From Azospira sp. I13 (lineage in GTDB: Bacteria > Pseudomonadota > Gammaproteobacteria > Burkholderiales > Rhodocyclaceae), in contig NZ_BFBP01000026.1 of assembly GCF_003112695.1 (NCBI RefSeq), positions 62,001-126,000 on the forward strand: 64,000 bases of DNA. The letters run 5' to 3'. The notes under the pieces were generated by a model. It ran no database searches, was not told the DNA's origin, and worked only from the letters and a program-made list of their open reading frames with translations. The number at the start of each line of letters is the position of its first letter. The first letter of the stretch is position 1. Of this stretch, positions 43,181-52,516 are shown piece by piece. The position numbers and the translations under genes are program-made.

Positions 43181-44080
43181 ATGAGCCTTCCTTCTCCTCC
43201 GCCCCACACCACCCCCGAGTTCGACAGCCTGGTGCCCGCCAGCGGTATGGATCGTCGCACTTTTGTCACCACTGCCATCGCTGCCACCATCGGCACAGGG
43301 TTTGCCCTGGCCGTGCAGCCCGTCTGTGCCCAGACCCAGATCAGGACCGACAGCAGCGGCCTCAAAACCGCTACCATCCAGGTACCGGTGGGGCACGAAC
43401 AGCTTGCCGCCTACTGCGCCCGGCCGGAAAAAGGCGCGCAGTTGCCCACCGTGCTGGTGGTGTCGGAAATTTTCGGTGTGCATGAATACATCCAGGACAT
43501 CTGCCGCCGCCTGGCCAGGCAGGGTTATCTGGCCATCGCTCCCCAGCTGTTCACTCGTCAGGGTGATCCGGCCACGGTGGACAGCATTCCCAAGTTGATG
43601 GAAAGCATCATCGCCAAGGTGCCCGATGCCCAGGTGCTGGGCGACCTGGATGCCTGCGCCGCCTGGGCGGCGAAGCACGGCGGCGATCCGAAACGCCTGG
43701 CCATTACCGGCTTTTGCTGGGGTGGGCGCATCACCTGGCTGTACAGCGCCCACAACCCGGCCGTGCGAGCCGGGGTGGCCTGGTATGGCCGACTGGTGGG
43801 CAACGTCGGCGAACTAACGCCAAAACACCCGCTGGATGTGGCTTCCAGCCTGAAAACACCGGTACTCGGCCTCTATGGTGGCCAGGATTCAGGCATTCCC
43901 CTGGAAACGGTGGAAAAGATGCGGGCCGCCCTCAAGGCGGCCGGCAATGCCTCCGAGATCATCGTCTATCCCGATGCCCCCCACGCCTTCCATGCCGACT
44001 ACCGGCCCAGCTACCGCCCCGATGCCGCCGCCGATGGCTGGCAGCGACTGCTGGCCTGGCTGAAGCAGCACGGGGTTTAG
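43181..44080 (+). CDS. Dienelactone hydrolase family protein with Tat signal
   Basis: The 299-residue alpha/beta hydrolase has the dienelactone hydrolase triad: Cys179 (GFCWGGR), Asp236 (GGQDSG) and His268 (DAPHAFH). The N terminus carries a twin-arginine signal (DRRTFVTTA, Arg25-Arg26) and a hydrophobic stretch, so the protein is probably folded with its active site inside and exported. ATG at 43181 has GGAG seven bases upstream; ATG 43169 and GTG 43139 are alternatives. The natural substrate is unknown. Confidence 0.88.
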   Translation: MSLPSPPPHTTPEFDSLVPASGMDRRTFVTTAIAATIGTGFALAVQPVCAQTQIRTDSSGLKTATIQVPVGHEQLAAYCARPEKGAQLPTVLVVSEIFGVHEYIQDICRRLARQGYLAIAPQLFTRQGDPATVDSIPKLMESIIAKVPDAQVLGDLDACAAWAAKHGGDPKRLAITGFCWGGRITWLYSAHNPAVRAGVAWYGRLVGNVGELTPKHPLDVASSLKTPVLGLYGGQDSGIPLETVEKMRAALKAAGNASEIIVYPDAPHAFHADYRPSYRPDAAADGWQRLLAWLKQHGV

Positions 44081-44172
44081 GGCGTGTAGGCGCCGGTGTG
44101 TGAGGTGGCGGGGCGGTGGCGCTAAAGTTGGAACAACTTCTGCTAATTAGCGGTCATTTGGCGATTTCAGCT

Positions 44173-44883
44173 TCAATCGCCCCCGCAGCCGCCGCCACCG
44201 TCTCCACCACTATCGCTACCGCCATCCCCATGGCTGTGACCATGGCTGCTGCTGTGGCTGTTTCCGTGGCTGCTTTCTGACCCGCCGCTGTCGCCACCAC
44301 AGCCCGTGGCGCCGGAGCAGCCGATATGGCTGGCGCAGTAATCCCCGGGCTGGCCGCGGCCGGCTGCCAGGCAGTCCAGGCGGTAGATGAAGCCATCGGC
44401 CAGGCCCAGTTGGGCATCCAGGGCAAAGAGCAGGGGTAGTCGAGCCGGCTTGAGCGGATCAATACCCTCGCGCCGGCAGGCCAGGTGCCACGCCCGTTTC
44501 AGGCCATCGCTGGCCTGGGTGGGGCTGCGCATGGCCTGGGCCGGGGTGTGGTGCAGGAAGCGGCCGAAAGCCCGCCGGCAGAAGGCCTGGTAATGCCGGG
44601 TGAACAGGGTGAACTCGTGCCAGGCATCGTCCACCGCCTGGGAGGGCATGGCGACCATGCGCCGCCGGGCCAGACGGCACAGGTGGAAATACTCCCGCAG
44701 CCCCTGCAAGACCAGCTGGCGCTGGGCCGACGTCCATTCGGGGCGTCGCGCCGCCAGGCGGCGATCCAGCCTCTGCTCGTAGGGATAGGTATCGAGATAG
44801 CGCGCCTGGCCGCTTCGGCGCAGGCGGCCGTAGAGCAGGTAGCCGCCGATGAGCAGGGCGGCCAGGAGCGCGATCTGTCCCAT
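44173..44883 (-). CDS. GRDP-like membrane-anchored protein with Gly/His/Cys-rich tail
   Basis: The 236-residue protein has an N-terminal membrane helix (IALLAALLIGGYLLYG) and a domain with VDDAWHEFTLFTRHYQAFCRRAFGRFLHH, resembling the plant and bacterial glycine-rich-domain protein (GRDP-like) family. It ends in a low-complexity tail of Gly, Ser, His and Asp with several cysteines (CASHIGCSGATGCGGD). Such tails may bind metals. It lies one base after gabD in the same direction and may be co-transcribed. Confidence 0.72.
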   Translation of the reverse strand: MGQIALLAALLIGGYLLYGRLRRSGQARYLDTYPYEQRLDRRLAARRPEWTSAQRQLVLQGLREYFHLCRLARRRMVAMPSQAVDDAWHEFTLFTRHYQAFCRRAFGRFLHHTPAQAMRSPTQASDGLKRAWHLACRREGIDPLKPARLPLLFALDAQLGLADGFIYRLDCLAAGRGQPGDYCASHIGCSGATGCGGDSGGSESSHGNSHSSSHGHSHGDGGSDSGGDGGGGCGGD

Positions 44884-44884
44884 T

Positions 44885-46327
44885 TCAGAGGCCCAGGCAG
44901 AGGTACTTTACTTCCAGATATTCCTCCAGACCGTACTTGGAGCCTTCCCGGCCCAGGCCGGATTGCTTGATGCCACCGAAAGGCGCCACTTCGTTGGAGA
45001 TCAGGCCTGTATTGACGCCCACCATGCCGTATTCCAGGGCTTCGCCGACGCGGAAGATGCGGCCGATATCCCGGGAGTAGAAGTAGGAGGCCAGGCCGAA
45101 CTCCGTGGCGTTGGCCAGGGCGATGGCTTCTTCCTCGCTCCTGAAGCGGAAGAGGGGGGCCACCGGGCCGAAGGTTTCCTCCCGGGTGACCCGCATTTCC
45201 GGGGTCACATCGGCCAGTACGGTGGGCTGGAAGAAGGTGCCGCCCCGGGCGTGGCGCTGGCCACCGGTGAGCACCCGGGCGCCCTTGGCCACGGCATCGG
45301 CGATATGGCCTTCCACCTTGGCCAGGGCGTCGGCGTCGATCAGGGGGCCCTGGGTGATGCCGGCCTCCGTGCCTTCTCCCACCTTCAGGGTTGCCACTTT
45401 TGCGGCCAGCTTGGCGGCAAAGGCGTCATAAACGCTGTCCTGCACCAGCAGCCGGTTGGCGCAGACACAGGTCTGGCCGGTGTTGCGGTACTTGGAGATC
45501 ATGGCGCCTTCCACTGCGGCATCCAGGTCGGCGTCGTCGAAGACGATGAAAGGGGCGTTGCCCCCCAGTTCCAGGGAGAGCTTCTTGATGCTGGGGGCGC
45601 ACTGGCTCATGAGCAGGCGGCCCACTTCGGTGGAGCCGGTGAAGGAGAGCTTGCGCACCGTCGGATTGCTCGTCAGTTCGCCGCCGATCGCCACCGGATC
45701 GCCGGTGATGACGTTGAAAACCCCTGCCGTAAAGCCGGCTCGGTGGGCCAGCTCAGCGAGAGCCAGGGCTGTCAGGGGCGTCTGTTCCGCCGGCTTGACC
45801 ACCACCGTGCAGCCGGCCGCCAGGGCCGGGGCCACCTTGCGGGTGATCATGGCGGCGGGGAAGTTCCAGGGGGTGATGGCGGCACAGACGCCGATGGGCT
45901 GCTTGATCACCAGCATGCGCTTGTCCGCGGCCACCGCCGGGATGGTTTCCCCATAGGCCCGTTTGGCTTCCTCAGCGAACCATTCGACGAAGGAGGCGGC
46001 GTAGCCTACCTCCCCCTTGGCTTCGCTCAGGGGCTTGCCCTGTTCGCTGGTCATGAGCAGGGCCAGGTCGTCGGCGTGCTGGTTCATCAGCTCGAACCAG
46101 CGGCGCAGCACGGCGCCCCGTTCTTTGGCGGTCTTGCCGCGCCAGGCGGGCCAGGCGGCATCGGCGGCGGCAATGGCATCCCGGGTTTCGCCGGCGCCCA
46201 GTTTGGGGACCCGGGCCAGTTCGGCGCCGGTGGCGGGGTTGAGCACCGGGAAGGTGGCCTCGCCCGCCACCCACTGGCCGTTGAGGTAGCACTGCTGGCG
46301 CAGCAGACTGGGGTCTTGGAGTTTCAT
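44885..46327 (-). CDS. gabD: Succinate-semialdehyde dehydrogenase (NADP-type)
   Basis: GabD oxidises succinate semialdehyde to succinate. The 480-residue aldehyde dehydrogenase has ITPWNFPAAMITRK, the catalytic Glu in LELGGNAPFIV, the catalytic Cys in NTGQTCVCANR, and the C-terminal FGGIKQSGLGREGSKYGLEEYLE, which strongly resembles GabD. Related semialdehyde dehydrogenases cannot be excluded. Confidence 0.92.
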   Translation of the reverse strand: MKLQDPSLLRQQCYLNGQWVAGEATFPVLNPATGAELARVPKLGAGETRDAIAAADAAWPAWRGKTAKERGAVLRRWFELMNQHADDLALLMTSEQGKPLSEAKGEVGYAASFVEWFAEEAKRAYGETIPAVAADKRMLVIKQPIGVCAAITPWNFPAAMITRKVAPALAAGCTVVVKPAEQTPLTALALAELAHRAGFTAGVFNVITGDPVAIGGELTSNPTVRKLSFTGSTEVGRLLMSQCAPSIKKLSLELGGNAPFIVFDDADLDAAVEGAMISKYRNTGQTCVCANRLLVQDSVYDAFAAKLAAKVATLKVGEGTEAGITQGPLIDADALAKVEGHIADAVAKGARVLTGGQRHARGGTFFQPTVLADVTPEMRVTREETFGPVAPLFRFRSEEEAIALANATEFGLASYFYSRDIGRIFRVGEALEYGMVGVNTGLISNEVAPFGGIKQSGLGREGSKYGLEEYLEVKYLCLGL

Positions 46328-46388
46328 CGTTGTCTCTTATATTTTAGTGCTTGAGATATTTGAAAATTCGTCGTTTATACTGAGGGTT

Positions 46389-46886
46389 ATGACTAGAAAG
46401 CTCATCTGTTACCTGAGCTTGTCTGCGGCCCTCGCCGGCTGCGGCAGCTTACCGCCATCCTCCCCGGAAAAGCCAGGGGAGCGTGGGGCAGTGGCTGCGC
46501 CCCTTTCCGCCAAGGCCCAGGACGTGGTGCTGTATGCCTTTTCCCTGCTCGATACCGGCTATCGCTTCGGCGGCAAGAACCCGGAGGCGGGCCTGGATTG
46601 CAGCGGCATGGTCAGCTACATCTATGGCCAGGCGGCGGGCTTGAAGGTGCGGGGCAGCGCCGCCGACATTGCCCGGGGCGGCCGACCGGTGGCCCGACAG
46701 TCCCTGCGGCCGGGGGATCTGGTGTTCTTCAACACCATGAACCGGCCCTTCTCCCACGTGGGGATCTACATTGGTGACGACCGCTTCGTGCATGCGCCCT
46801 CGACTAATGGCAGAATCCGGATCGACAGCCTGGGCGCCCGCTACTATGCGGAGCGTTTCGAGGCTGCCCGGTCGTACTTCGATTGA
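46389..46886 (+). CDS. NlpC/P60 lipoprotein endopeptidase
   Basis: This 165-residue lipoprotein (lipobox LAGC, Cys18) has an NlpC/P60 papain-like domain: catalytic Cys71 in LDCSGMVSYIY, His123 in FSHVGIYIGD and His135 in FVHAPS. Such enzymes cut peptidoglycan stem peptides in the periplasm. I chose ATG at 46389, which gives a proper lipoprotein signal; the frame is open to 46347. It diverges from gabD. Confidence 0.9.
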   Translation: MTRKLICYLSLSAALAGCGSLPPSSPEKPGERGAVAAPLSAKAQDVVLYAFSLLDTGYRFGGKNPEAGLDCSGMVSYIYGQAAGLKVRGSAADIARGGRPVARQSLRPGDLVFFNTMNRPFSHVGIYIGDDRFVHAPSTNGRIRIDSLGARYYAERFEAARSYFD

Positions 46887-46930
46887 AAGTACGGCTGTAA
46901 AAAAACCACAAATCTAGGAGACAGTATCAA

Positions 46931-47878
46931 ATGCCCGTACCCGCCCTGTTCCAGGGCCGGCTGGCGGTTCCCGCCATTGCTGCGCCCATGTTCCTCGTAT
47001 CCGGCCCCGATCTGGTCATCAATGCCTGCAAGGCCGGCATTGCCGCCAGCTTCCCTTCCCTCAACGCCCGCCCCGCCAGCCAGCTGGATGAATGGCTGAG
47101 CCGCATGAATGCGGAACTGGGCGAGAAGGATGCGCCTTTCGGCATCAATCTGATCCTGCACCACTCCAACACCCGCCTGGAAGAGGACGTGGCCCTGGTG
47201 GTCAAGCACAAGGTGCCCTTCGTCATCACCAGCCTGGGCAATCCCAGCAAGCTGGTGGAGGTGGTGCACAGCTACGGTGGCCTGGTGTTCTCCGACGTCA
47301 TCCACGCCTATCACGCCAAGAAGGCTATCGAGGCGGGCGTGGACGGCATCATCGCCGTTTCTTCCGGTGCCGGCGGCCATGCCGGTACCCAAAATCCCTT
47401 CGCCCTGCTGCGGGAAATCCGTGAATTCTGGGATGGCGTGCTGATTCTCGGTGGCGCCATTTCCGATGGCGCCACCATTCGTGCTGCGGAAATCGCCGGG
47501 GCGGATTTCGCCTATATGGGCACCCGCCTCATTGCCACCCAGGAATCCATGGCCCAGCAAGCCTACAAGGAGATGCTGGTGACCGCCGGCCCGCGGGATA
47601 TCGTCTATACCGACGCCGTCTCCGGCACCAACGCCAATTTCATCTGGCAAAGCCTGGAAAAGGCTGGCTACACCAAGGAATCCCTGTCCGGTGGCGCCAA
47701 GGCCAACCACGATTACGGTGGCGACGAAGCCAAGGCCTGGCGCGATGTCTGGAGCGCCGGTCACGGTGTGGCCAACATCCACGATATCCCGGGGGTGGCG
47801 GAACTGGCCCGGCGTCTGTCGGAGGAATACCGTCAGGCCTGCGACCGACAACCTTCCGCAGCCCTGCGGGGGGTATAA
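46931..47878 (+). CDS. Nitronate monooxygenase
   Basis: The 315-residue FMN-binding TIM barrel has PAIAAPMFLVSGPDLV, GVDGIIAVSSGAGGHAG (with the catalytic-type His) and GADFAYMGTRLIAT, the nitronate monooxygenase/2-nitropropane dioxygenase pattern. It oxidises nitronates to carbonyl compounds and nitrite. ATG at 46931 follows TAGGAG. Confidence 0.92.
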   Translation: MPVPALFQGRLAVPAIAAPMFLVSGPDLVINACKAGIAASFPSLNARPASQLDEWLSRMNAELGEKDAPFGINLILHHSNTRLEEDVALVVKHKVPFVITSLGNPSKLVEVVHSYGGLVFSDVIHAYHAKKAIEAGVDGIIAVSSGAGGHAGTQNPFALLREIREFWDGVLILGGAISDGATIRAAEIAGADFAYMGTRLIATQESMAQQAYKEMLVTAGPRDIVYTDAVSGTNANFIWQSLEKAGYTKESLSGGAKANHDYGGDEAKAWRDVWSAGHGVANIHDIPGVAELARRLSEEYRQACDRQPSAALRGV

Positions 47879-47949
47879 CCAAAGCTATATTTTTCGGCGC
47901 TTCAGTTGATGCTAGGGTTAGGTCCTGAACGAACATAGAGCCAGAATCC

Positions 47950-48810
47950 ATGCGTACCATCGACGAAGCCGAAGTCAGCAAATTGCTCCGCGGGGTGGAG
48001 ATTCCTCCCTGCCCCGCGGTGCTGGCCTCCCTCGCCCAGGAGATGCACCGTCCCGACGCCAGTTCGGTGAAGGTAGCCAAGCTCATCAGCCAGGACGTGG
48101 GCCTGGCCGCCGGCGTCATCAAGTGCGCCAATTCCCCCCTGTTCGGCACGGGTAGCAAGGTTGCCTCCATCGGTGAAGCCCTGGGCCGCCTGGGTTTCAA
48201 CAACGTGCTCAACCTGGTGGTGAATGAACTGCTGCGCAAGAGCTTGTCCCAGAAGGACAGCCATGCCATGGAGCGTTTCTGGGACAGCGCCACCTACTGC
48301 GCTGGCGTCTGCGCCAAGCTGGCGGAGATCCTGCCTGGCACCAGCCGGGATACGGCCTACACCTTCGGTCTTTTCCACGACTGCGGCATTCCCATCCTGA
48401 TGCGCCGCTATCCGGACTACAAGAAGACCCTGGCCCTGGCCAACCAGACCCTGGACCGCTCCTTCACTGCCGTGGAGGAAGAGATGCATGGCACCAGCCA
48501 TGCCGTCATCGGCTACCTCATGGCCCGTAACTGGGGCCTGCCGGAAACGGTCAGCTCGGCCATCCTCTCCCACCACGACTTCTCCGTCTTCGAGAGTGGC
48601 AGCGGGCTGTCGGATGAATCCTGCACCCTCATCGCCCTGGCCCTGCTTTCGGAGCGCATCATCGGCACCTTCCTGCGCCTCAAGGACGATGGCGAGTGGG
48701 AAAAGGGCAAGCTGCCCGTGGCTGGCTTCTTCGGTCTTTCCGAAACCGATCTCAACGACATTGTGGACGACCTGCTGTTCAAGCTGGATTCGGCCCGCAA
48801 GGCGGCCTGA
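47950..48810 (+). CDS. HDOD-domain signalling protein
   Basis: The 286-residue protein consists of an HDOD domain (VEIPPCPAVLASLAQEMHRPDASSVKVAKLISQDVGLAAGVIKCANSPLFG) and a C-terminal region. HDOD proteins are HD-GYP relatives lacking catalytic residues and are often linked to signalling and motility. HDCG and HGTSHAVIGYLMARNWGLP are typical. A terminator follows. Confidence 0.9.
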   Translation: MRTIDEAEVSKLLRGVEIPPCPAVLASLAQEMHRPDASSVKVAKLISQDVGLAAGVIKCANSPLFGTGSKVASIGEALGRLGFNNVLNLVVNELLRKSLSQKDSHAMERFWDSATYCAGVCAKLAEILPGTSRDTAYTFGLFHDCGIPILMRRYPDYKKTLALANQTLDRSFTAVEEEMHGTSHAVIGYLMARNWGLPETVSSAILSHHDFSVFESGSGLSDESCTLIALALLSERIIGTFLRLKDDGEWEKGKLPVAGFFGLSETDLNDIVDDLLFKLDSARKAA

Positions 48811-48835
48811 AGCGCTTTCCGCCGCTGGCCCGCAT

Positions 48836-48865
48836 GAAAAAGCCGCTCCTTGGAGCGGCTTTTTG
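48836..48865. terminator. Bidirectional terminator between HDOD gene and mgtE
   Basis: AGCCGCTCC pairs with GGAGCGGCT around TT, flanked by AAAA and TTTTT. It serves both convergent genes. Confidence 0.9.
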
Positions 48866-48894
48866 CTTTCATGGCCCGGCGCCGGGGCTGCGCC

Positions 48895-50337
48895 TCAGAG
48901 CAGGAAGAGGGTGGCCAGGCCGAGGAAGATGAAGAAGCCGCCGGAATCGGTGACGGCGGTGATCAGCACCGAGGAGCCCAGGGCCGGGTCCCGGCCGAAC
49001 TTCTGCATGGTCATGGGAATGACCACGCCGACGGTGGCCGCCAGTAGCAGGTTGAGGGTCATGGCGCTGGTCATCACCAGGCCCAGCTGGAAGGAGTGGT
49101 AGAGCCACCAGGAAACGATGCCCAGCAACCCACCCCACACCAGGCCGTTGATCAGGGCCACGCCCAGCTCCTTGTGCAGCAGGCGCCGCGCCGATTCGGG
49201 CTGGATCTGGCCGAGGGCGATGGCGCGGACGATCATGGTGATGGTCTGGTTGCCCGAGTTGCCGCCGATGCCGGCGACGATGGGCATGAGGGCGGCCAAG
49301 GCCACCAGCTTTTCGATGGAACCTTCGAAGGCGCCGATCACCCGGGAGGCGATGAAGGCCGTCACCAGATTGATGGCCAGCCAGGTCCAGCGGTTTTTCA
49401 CCGAGTTCCAGACCGAGGCGAAGATGTCTTCCTCTTCCCGCAGACCGGCCTGGGCCAGCAGTTCGCTTTCCGATTCTTCCCGGATGAAGTCCACCACCGC
49501 ATTGACGGTGACGCGGCCTACCAGGCGGTCCTGGCGGTCCACCACCGGGGCGCTCACCAGGTCGTAGCGTTCGAAGGCCTGGGCCGCCTCTTCGGCATCG
49601 TCGTCCGGCTCCAGGTGCACGAACTCGGTGACCATGACGTCGGCCACGTCGACTTCCGGGTCGTTGATGAGCAGCTTGTTAAGGGGCAGCACGCCTTTCA
49701 GGCGCTCGTCCCGGTCCAGCACGAACAGCTGGTCGGTGTGGTCGGGCAGTTCGTCGAAGCGGCGCAGGTAACGCAGCACCACCTCCAGGGTCACGTCTTC
49801 CCGCACCGTGACCATTTCGAAATCCATGATGGAGCCGACCGATTCCTCGGGGTAGGACATGGCCGCCCGCAGCTGCTCCCGCTCTTCCACCGAGAGGGAC
49901 TGGAAGACGTCCTGGATCACCTCATGGGGCAGATCCGGCGCCAGGTCGGCCAGTTCGTCGGCATCCAGGGATTCGGCGGCGGCTACCAGCTCGTCCGAAT
50001 CCATGTTGGCGATCAGGGTTTCCCGGACCGCATCCGACACTTCCAGCAGGATTTCCCCATCCCGTTCCGCCTTGACCAGGTCCCAGACCATGAGACGGTC
50101 TTCCAGGGGCAGGGCTTCCAGGATGTAGGCCACGTCCGCCGGGTGCATCTTGTCCAGGCGGTGGCGCAGTTCATTCAGGTGCTGCTTGTGAACCAGGGAC
50201 TCCACCAGATCGTGGCGGGGCATTTCCTGCTTGTGCACCAGCTCTTCCACCAGATGATGCCGGGCGAGCAGGGTCTGCACCTCGGTGAGGCGCGCCTGCA
50301 GCTCGTCGGCGTCAGCGTGCTGGATTTCGTCGCTCAT
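48895..50337 (-). CDS. mgtE: MgtE magnesium transporter
   Basis: MgtE is a Mg2+-gated channel. The 480-residue protein has an N-terminal helical domain (DKMHPADVAYILEALPLEDRL), two CBS domains (about residues 140-260), a plug helix and a five-helix membrane domain with the selectivity region PIVAGIGGNSGNQ. ATG at 50337 gives the usual length; the frame is open 13 codons upstream. CBS and N domains sense cytosolic Mg2+. Confidence 0.95.
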   Translation of the reverse strand: MSDEIQHADADELQARLTEVQTLLARHHLVEELVHKQEMPRHDLVESLVHKQHLNELRHRLDKMHPADVAYILEALPLEDRLMVWDLVKAERDGEILLEVSDAVRETLIANMDSDELVAAAESLDADELADLAPDLPHEVIQDVFQSLSVEEREQLRAAMSYPEESVGSIMDFEMVTVREDVTLEVVLRYLRRFDELPDHTDQLFVLDRDERLKGVLPLNKLLINDPEVDVADVMVTEFVHLEPDDDAEEAAQAFERYDLVSAPVVDRQDRLVGRVTVNAVVDFIREESESELLAQAGLREEEDIFASVWNSVKNRWTWLAINLVTAFIASRVIGAFEGSIEKLVALAALMPIVAGIGGNSGNQTITMIVRAIALGQIQPESARRLLHKELGVALINGLVWGGLLGIVSWWLYHSFQLGLVMTSAMTLNLLLAATVGVVIPMTMQKFGRDPALGSSVLITAVTDSGGFFIFLGLATLFLL

Positions 50338-50508
50338 GGGGCACGGAAGCAGAAAGGGGTGGGCGGCATGGTGCAATGCCGCAAAAGAAGGCGCATTCTA
50401 GCACCGCCCTGTGACCGGGCTTTGACAAAAATCACGGGAATCCAACGTGCTACGGGATATCCCCAGGCCGGCCCGCCATCCCTCCGGCGCCAGGGGCCGG
50501 CGGTCGCC

Positions 50509-51204
50509 TCAGGGCACTTCCGCCGCCGACATGCGGCCGAGGATGATGCCGGTCTTCTTGAGCAGGCCCGGGGCGTTGCGATTGCGGTCGTAGAAGCGGG
50601 GATTGGGCAGCATGGCCGCCAGTTTGGCCCCTTGTTCCGGCGACAGCTGGGCGGCGGGAATGTTGAAGTAGTGGCGGGCGGCCGCCTCGGCGCCGAAAAC
50701 GCCGTTGCCCCATTCCACCACGTTGAGGTAGACCTCGAAGATGCGCCGCTTCGACCAGGCGCTTTCCAGCATCAGGGTGATGGCCGCTTCTTCAGCCTTG
50801 CGCCAGGGCGTCTTGCTCGGCGTCAGGAACAGGTTCTTCGCCAGCTGCTGGGAAATGGTGGAACCACCGGCCACCACCTTGCCCCGGCGCTGGTTCTTTT
50901 CCATGGCTTTCTGGATGCCTTCCCAATCGAAGCCTTCATGATCGACGAACTTGGCGTCTTCCGCAGCAATGATGGCCCGCTTCAGGTGGGGGGAAATGCG
51001 CTCGTAAGGCACCCATTGCTTCTGCAGGCTGGCCCCGGGATTCTTCAGCCACAGTTCTTCCTGGCGGATTTCCATGAAGCGGGTCATGCCCGGGTCCATC
51101 CAGTTCCACCACAGCACCCAGCCGAAGAGCCACAACTGGTAGGCCAGAAACAGGCCCACCGCCCAGGCGGCGCCCACCTTTAGCCAATGCAGCAGGCGTC
51201 CCAC
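50509..51204 (-). CDS. mtgA: Monofunctional peptidoglycan glycosyltransferase
   Basis: MtgA polymerises lipid II. The 231-residue protein has a membrane anchor and a GT51 domain (catalytic Glu in AAEDAKFVDHEGFDW; GGSTISQQLAKNLFL; EVYLNVVEWGNGVFGAEAAARHYF). There is no transpeptidase domain. The start is GTG at 51204, four bases after the aroE stop, a gene pair common in betaproteobacteria. Confidence 0.95.
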   Translation of the reverse strand: MGRLLHWLKVGAAWAVGLFLAYQLWLFGWVLWWNWMDPGMTRFMEIRQEELWLKNPGASLQKQWVPYERISPHLKRAIIAAEDAKFVDHEGFDWEGIQKAMEKNQRRGKVVAGGSTISQQLAKNLFLTPSKTPWRKAEEAAITLMLESAWSKRRIFEVYLNVVEWGNGVFGAEAAARHYFNIPAAQLSPEQGAKLAAMLPNPRFYDRNRNAPGLLKKTGIILGRMSAAEVP

Positions 51205-51208
51205 GGAT

Positions 51209-52024
51209 TCAGGCCTGACGCAGCTGGGCCATCACCGGCCCGGTTTGCGGCCGCTGGCCGCGCCACAGCAGAAAGGCTTCGGCGGCTTGTTCCACCAGCA
51301 TGCCCAGGCCGTCCGCCAGGCGGGCGGTGCCCTGTTCCCGGGCGAAGGCTAGAAAAACGGTATCGCCCTTGCCGTACATCATGTCGTAGGCCAGGGCGCC
51401 GGGGGCGAAGAGGTCCGGCGGCAGGGGCGGCAGGTCGCCGCTCAGGCTGGCGGAGGTGGCGTTGATGACCAGATCGAATTGCCTGCCGGCCAGGCTGTCG
51501 TAGCCGCCGCCGCTCACGGGGCCCAGGTCGGCAAAGTCCCGGGCCAGGGCCAGGGCCTTCGCCGCCGTGCGGTTGGCGATGTGCAGCTGCCGGGGCGCCG
51601 CCGCCAGCAGCGGCGCCAGGGCGCCGCGGGAGGCGCCGCCGGCGCCCAGCAGCAGGATGCGCTGGCCGGCCAGGGCAAAGCCCAGGTTGTGCTGCAGATC
51701 CTGGACCAGGCCGGCGCCGTCGGTGTTGTCGCCGAGGATCGTGGTGCCGTTGAAGGCCAGGGTATTCACCGCGCCGGCCCGGGCCGCCCGGGGCGTCAGC
51801 TCGGTGGCCAGGCGAAAGGCCTCTTCCTTGAAAGGTACGGTGACGTTGGCGCCCCGGCCGCCGGCCGCTGCGAATTCGGCCACGGCAGCGGCAAAACCAT
51901 CCAGGGGGGCGAGCTTTGCTTCATAGCGCATGTCCTGGCCGCAGCTTTGCGCGAACAGGCCGTGGATCAGGGGGGATTTGCTGTGGCCAATGGGGTTGCC
52001 GAAAACGGCGTAGCAGTCAGTCAT
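51209..52024 (-). CDS. aroE: Shikimate dehydrogenase
   Basis: AroE reduces 3-dehydroshikimate with NADPH. The 271-residue product has the substrate motif [10 protein letters not shown], catalytic Lys66 in NVTVPFKE, Asp102 in GDNTDG, and the nucleotide loop [10 protein letters not shown]. Length is typical. Confidence 0.96.
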   Translation of the reverse strand: MTDCYAVFGNPIGHSKSPLIHGLFAQSCGQDMRYEAKLAPLDGFAAAVAEFAAAGGRGANVTVPFKEEAFRLATELTPRAARAGAVNTLAFNGTTILGDNTDGAGLVQDLQHNLGFALAGQRILLLGAGGASRGALAPLLAAAPRQLHIANRTAAKALALARDFADLGPVSGGGYDSLAGRQFDLVINATSASLSGDLPPLPPDLFAPGALAYDMMYGKGDTVFLAFAREQGTARLADGLGMLVEQAAEAFLLWRGQRPQTGPVMAQLRQA

Positions 52025-52516
52025 GGCGAAGGCAGGGGCGGGTGGAAGGATCAGGGCGGCAGTTTATCCCGGATCGCCCCGGTGTGGCCCGGGGGCGCCA
52101 TCTCGCCCTGCAGCCGGCAGGCCTGGCTTGCCCATGGCTGGAGACCTAGGCGGGGCGCGGACATCCCTGCCAGGCCTCGCCCTGTCTTGGTGTTAGGGCA
52201 GGGGTGGCGGAGATCGGCGTATTGCTTGCCTCTCCGGCCAGGGAAGGAGTGGCAGCGCTGGCCGGCAGCTATCCACCAGCACCGGCTTGGCCGTCGGCGG
52301 GCTGTCGGAAGTGACATAGTTTTTGGCGAATAAAGCGGTGCGTTGTCTAATTTTGCCGACTATTTGGCCGAAAATGGCCGATGTTGGTCGCCCTATCGGC
52401 TGGTGGTTGAGCGGCGATTGCGCGGCGATTAAGCCGCGGTTGGCTTCCTGTAAGGTTGCCCGGCCTATGCTCACGCCTCTCTCGTCTCTCCCGTGCGTCT
52501 TACTGGAGCCCCGGCC
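52025..52516. other. Gene-free gap between aroE and EamA gene
   Basis: These 492 bases contain no convincing gene. They hold copy B of the 89-bp dispersed repeat (52149-52237) and a more AT-rich stretch near 52310-52400. A short duplicated GCGGCGATT lies around 52411-52431. The promoters of both flanking genes must lie here, but none is clear. Confidence 0.6.
52149..52237 (-). repeat. 89-bp dispersed intergenic repeat, copy B
   Basis: This is the partner of 14928-15016 (56 of 89 identities without gaps, counted by hand). Conserved ends include GGACAT near the left and TTGCCTCTCCGG at the right. On the minus strand it reads RRG..., GMS, PRL in the same frame as copy A. The repeat lies upstream of aroE. 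Confidence 0.6.

Noticed and set aside
49096-51183. 695-codon open frame opposite mgtE and mtgA
   Set aside because: It covers two well-supported genes on the other strand and has no domain features.
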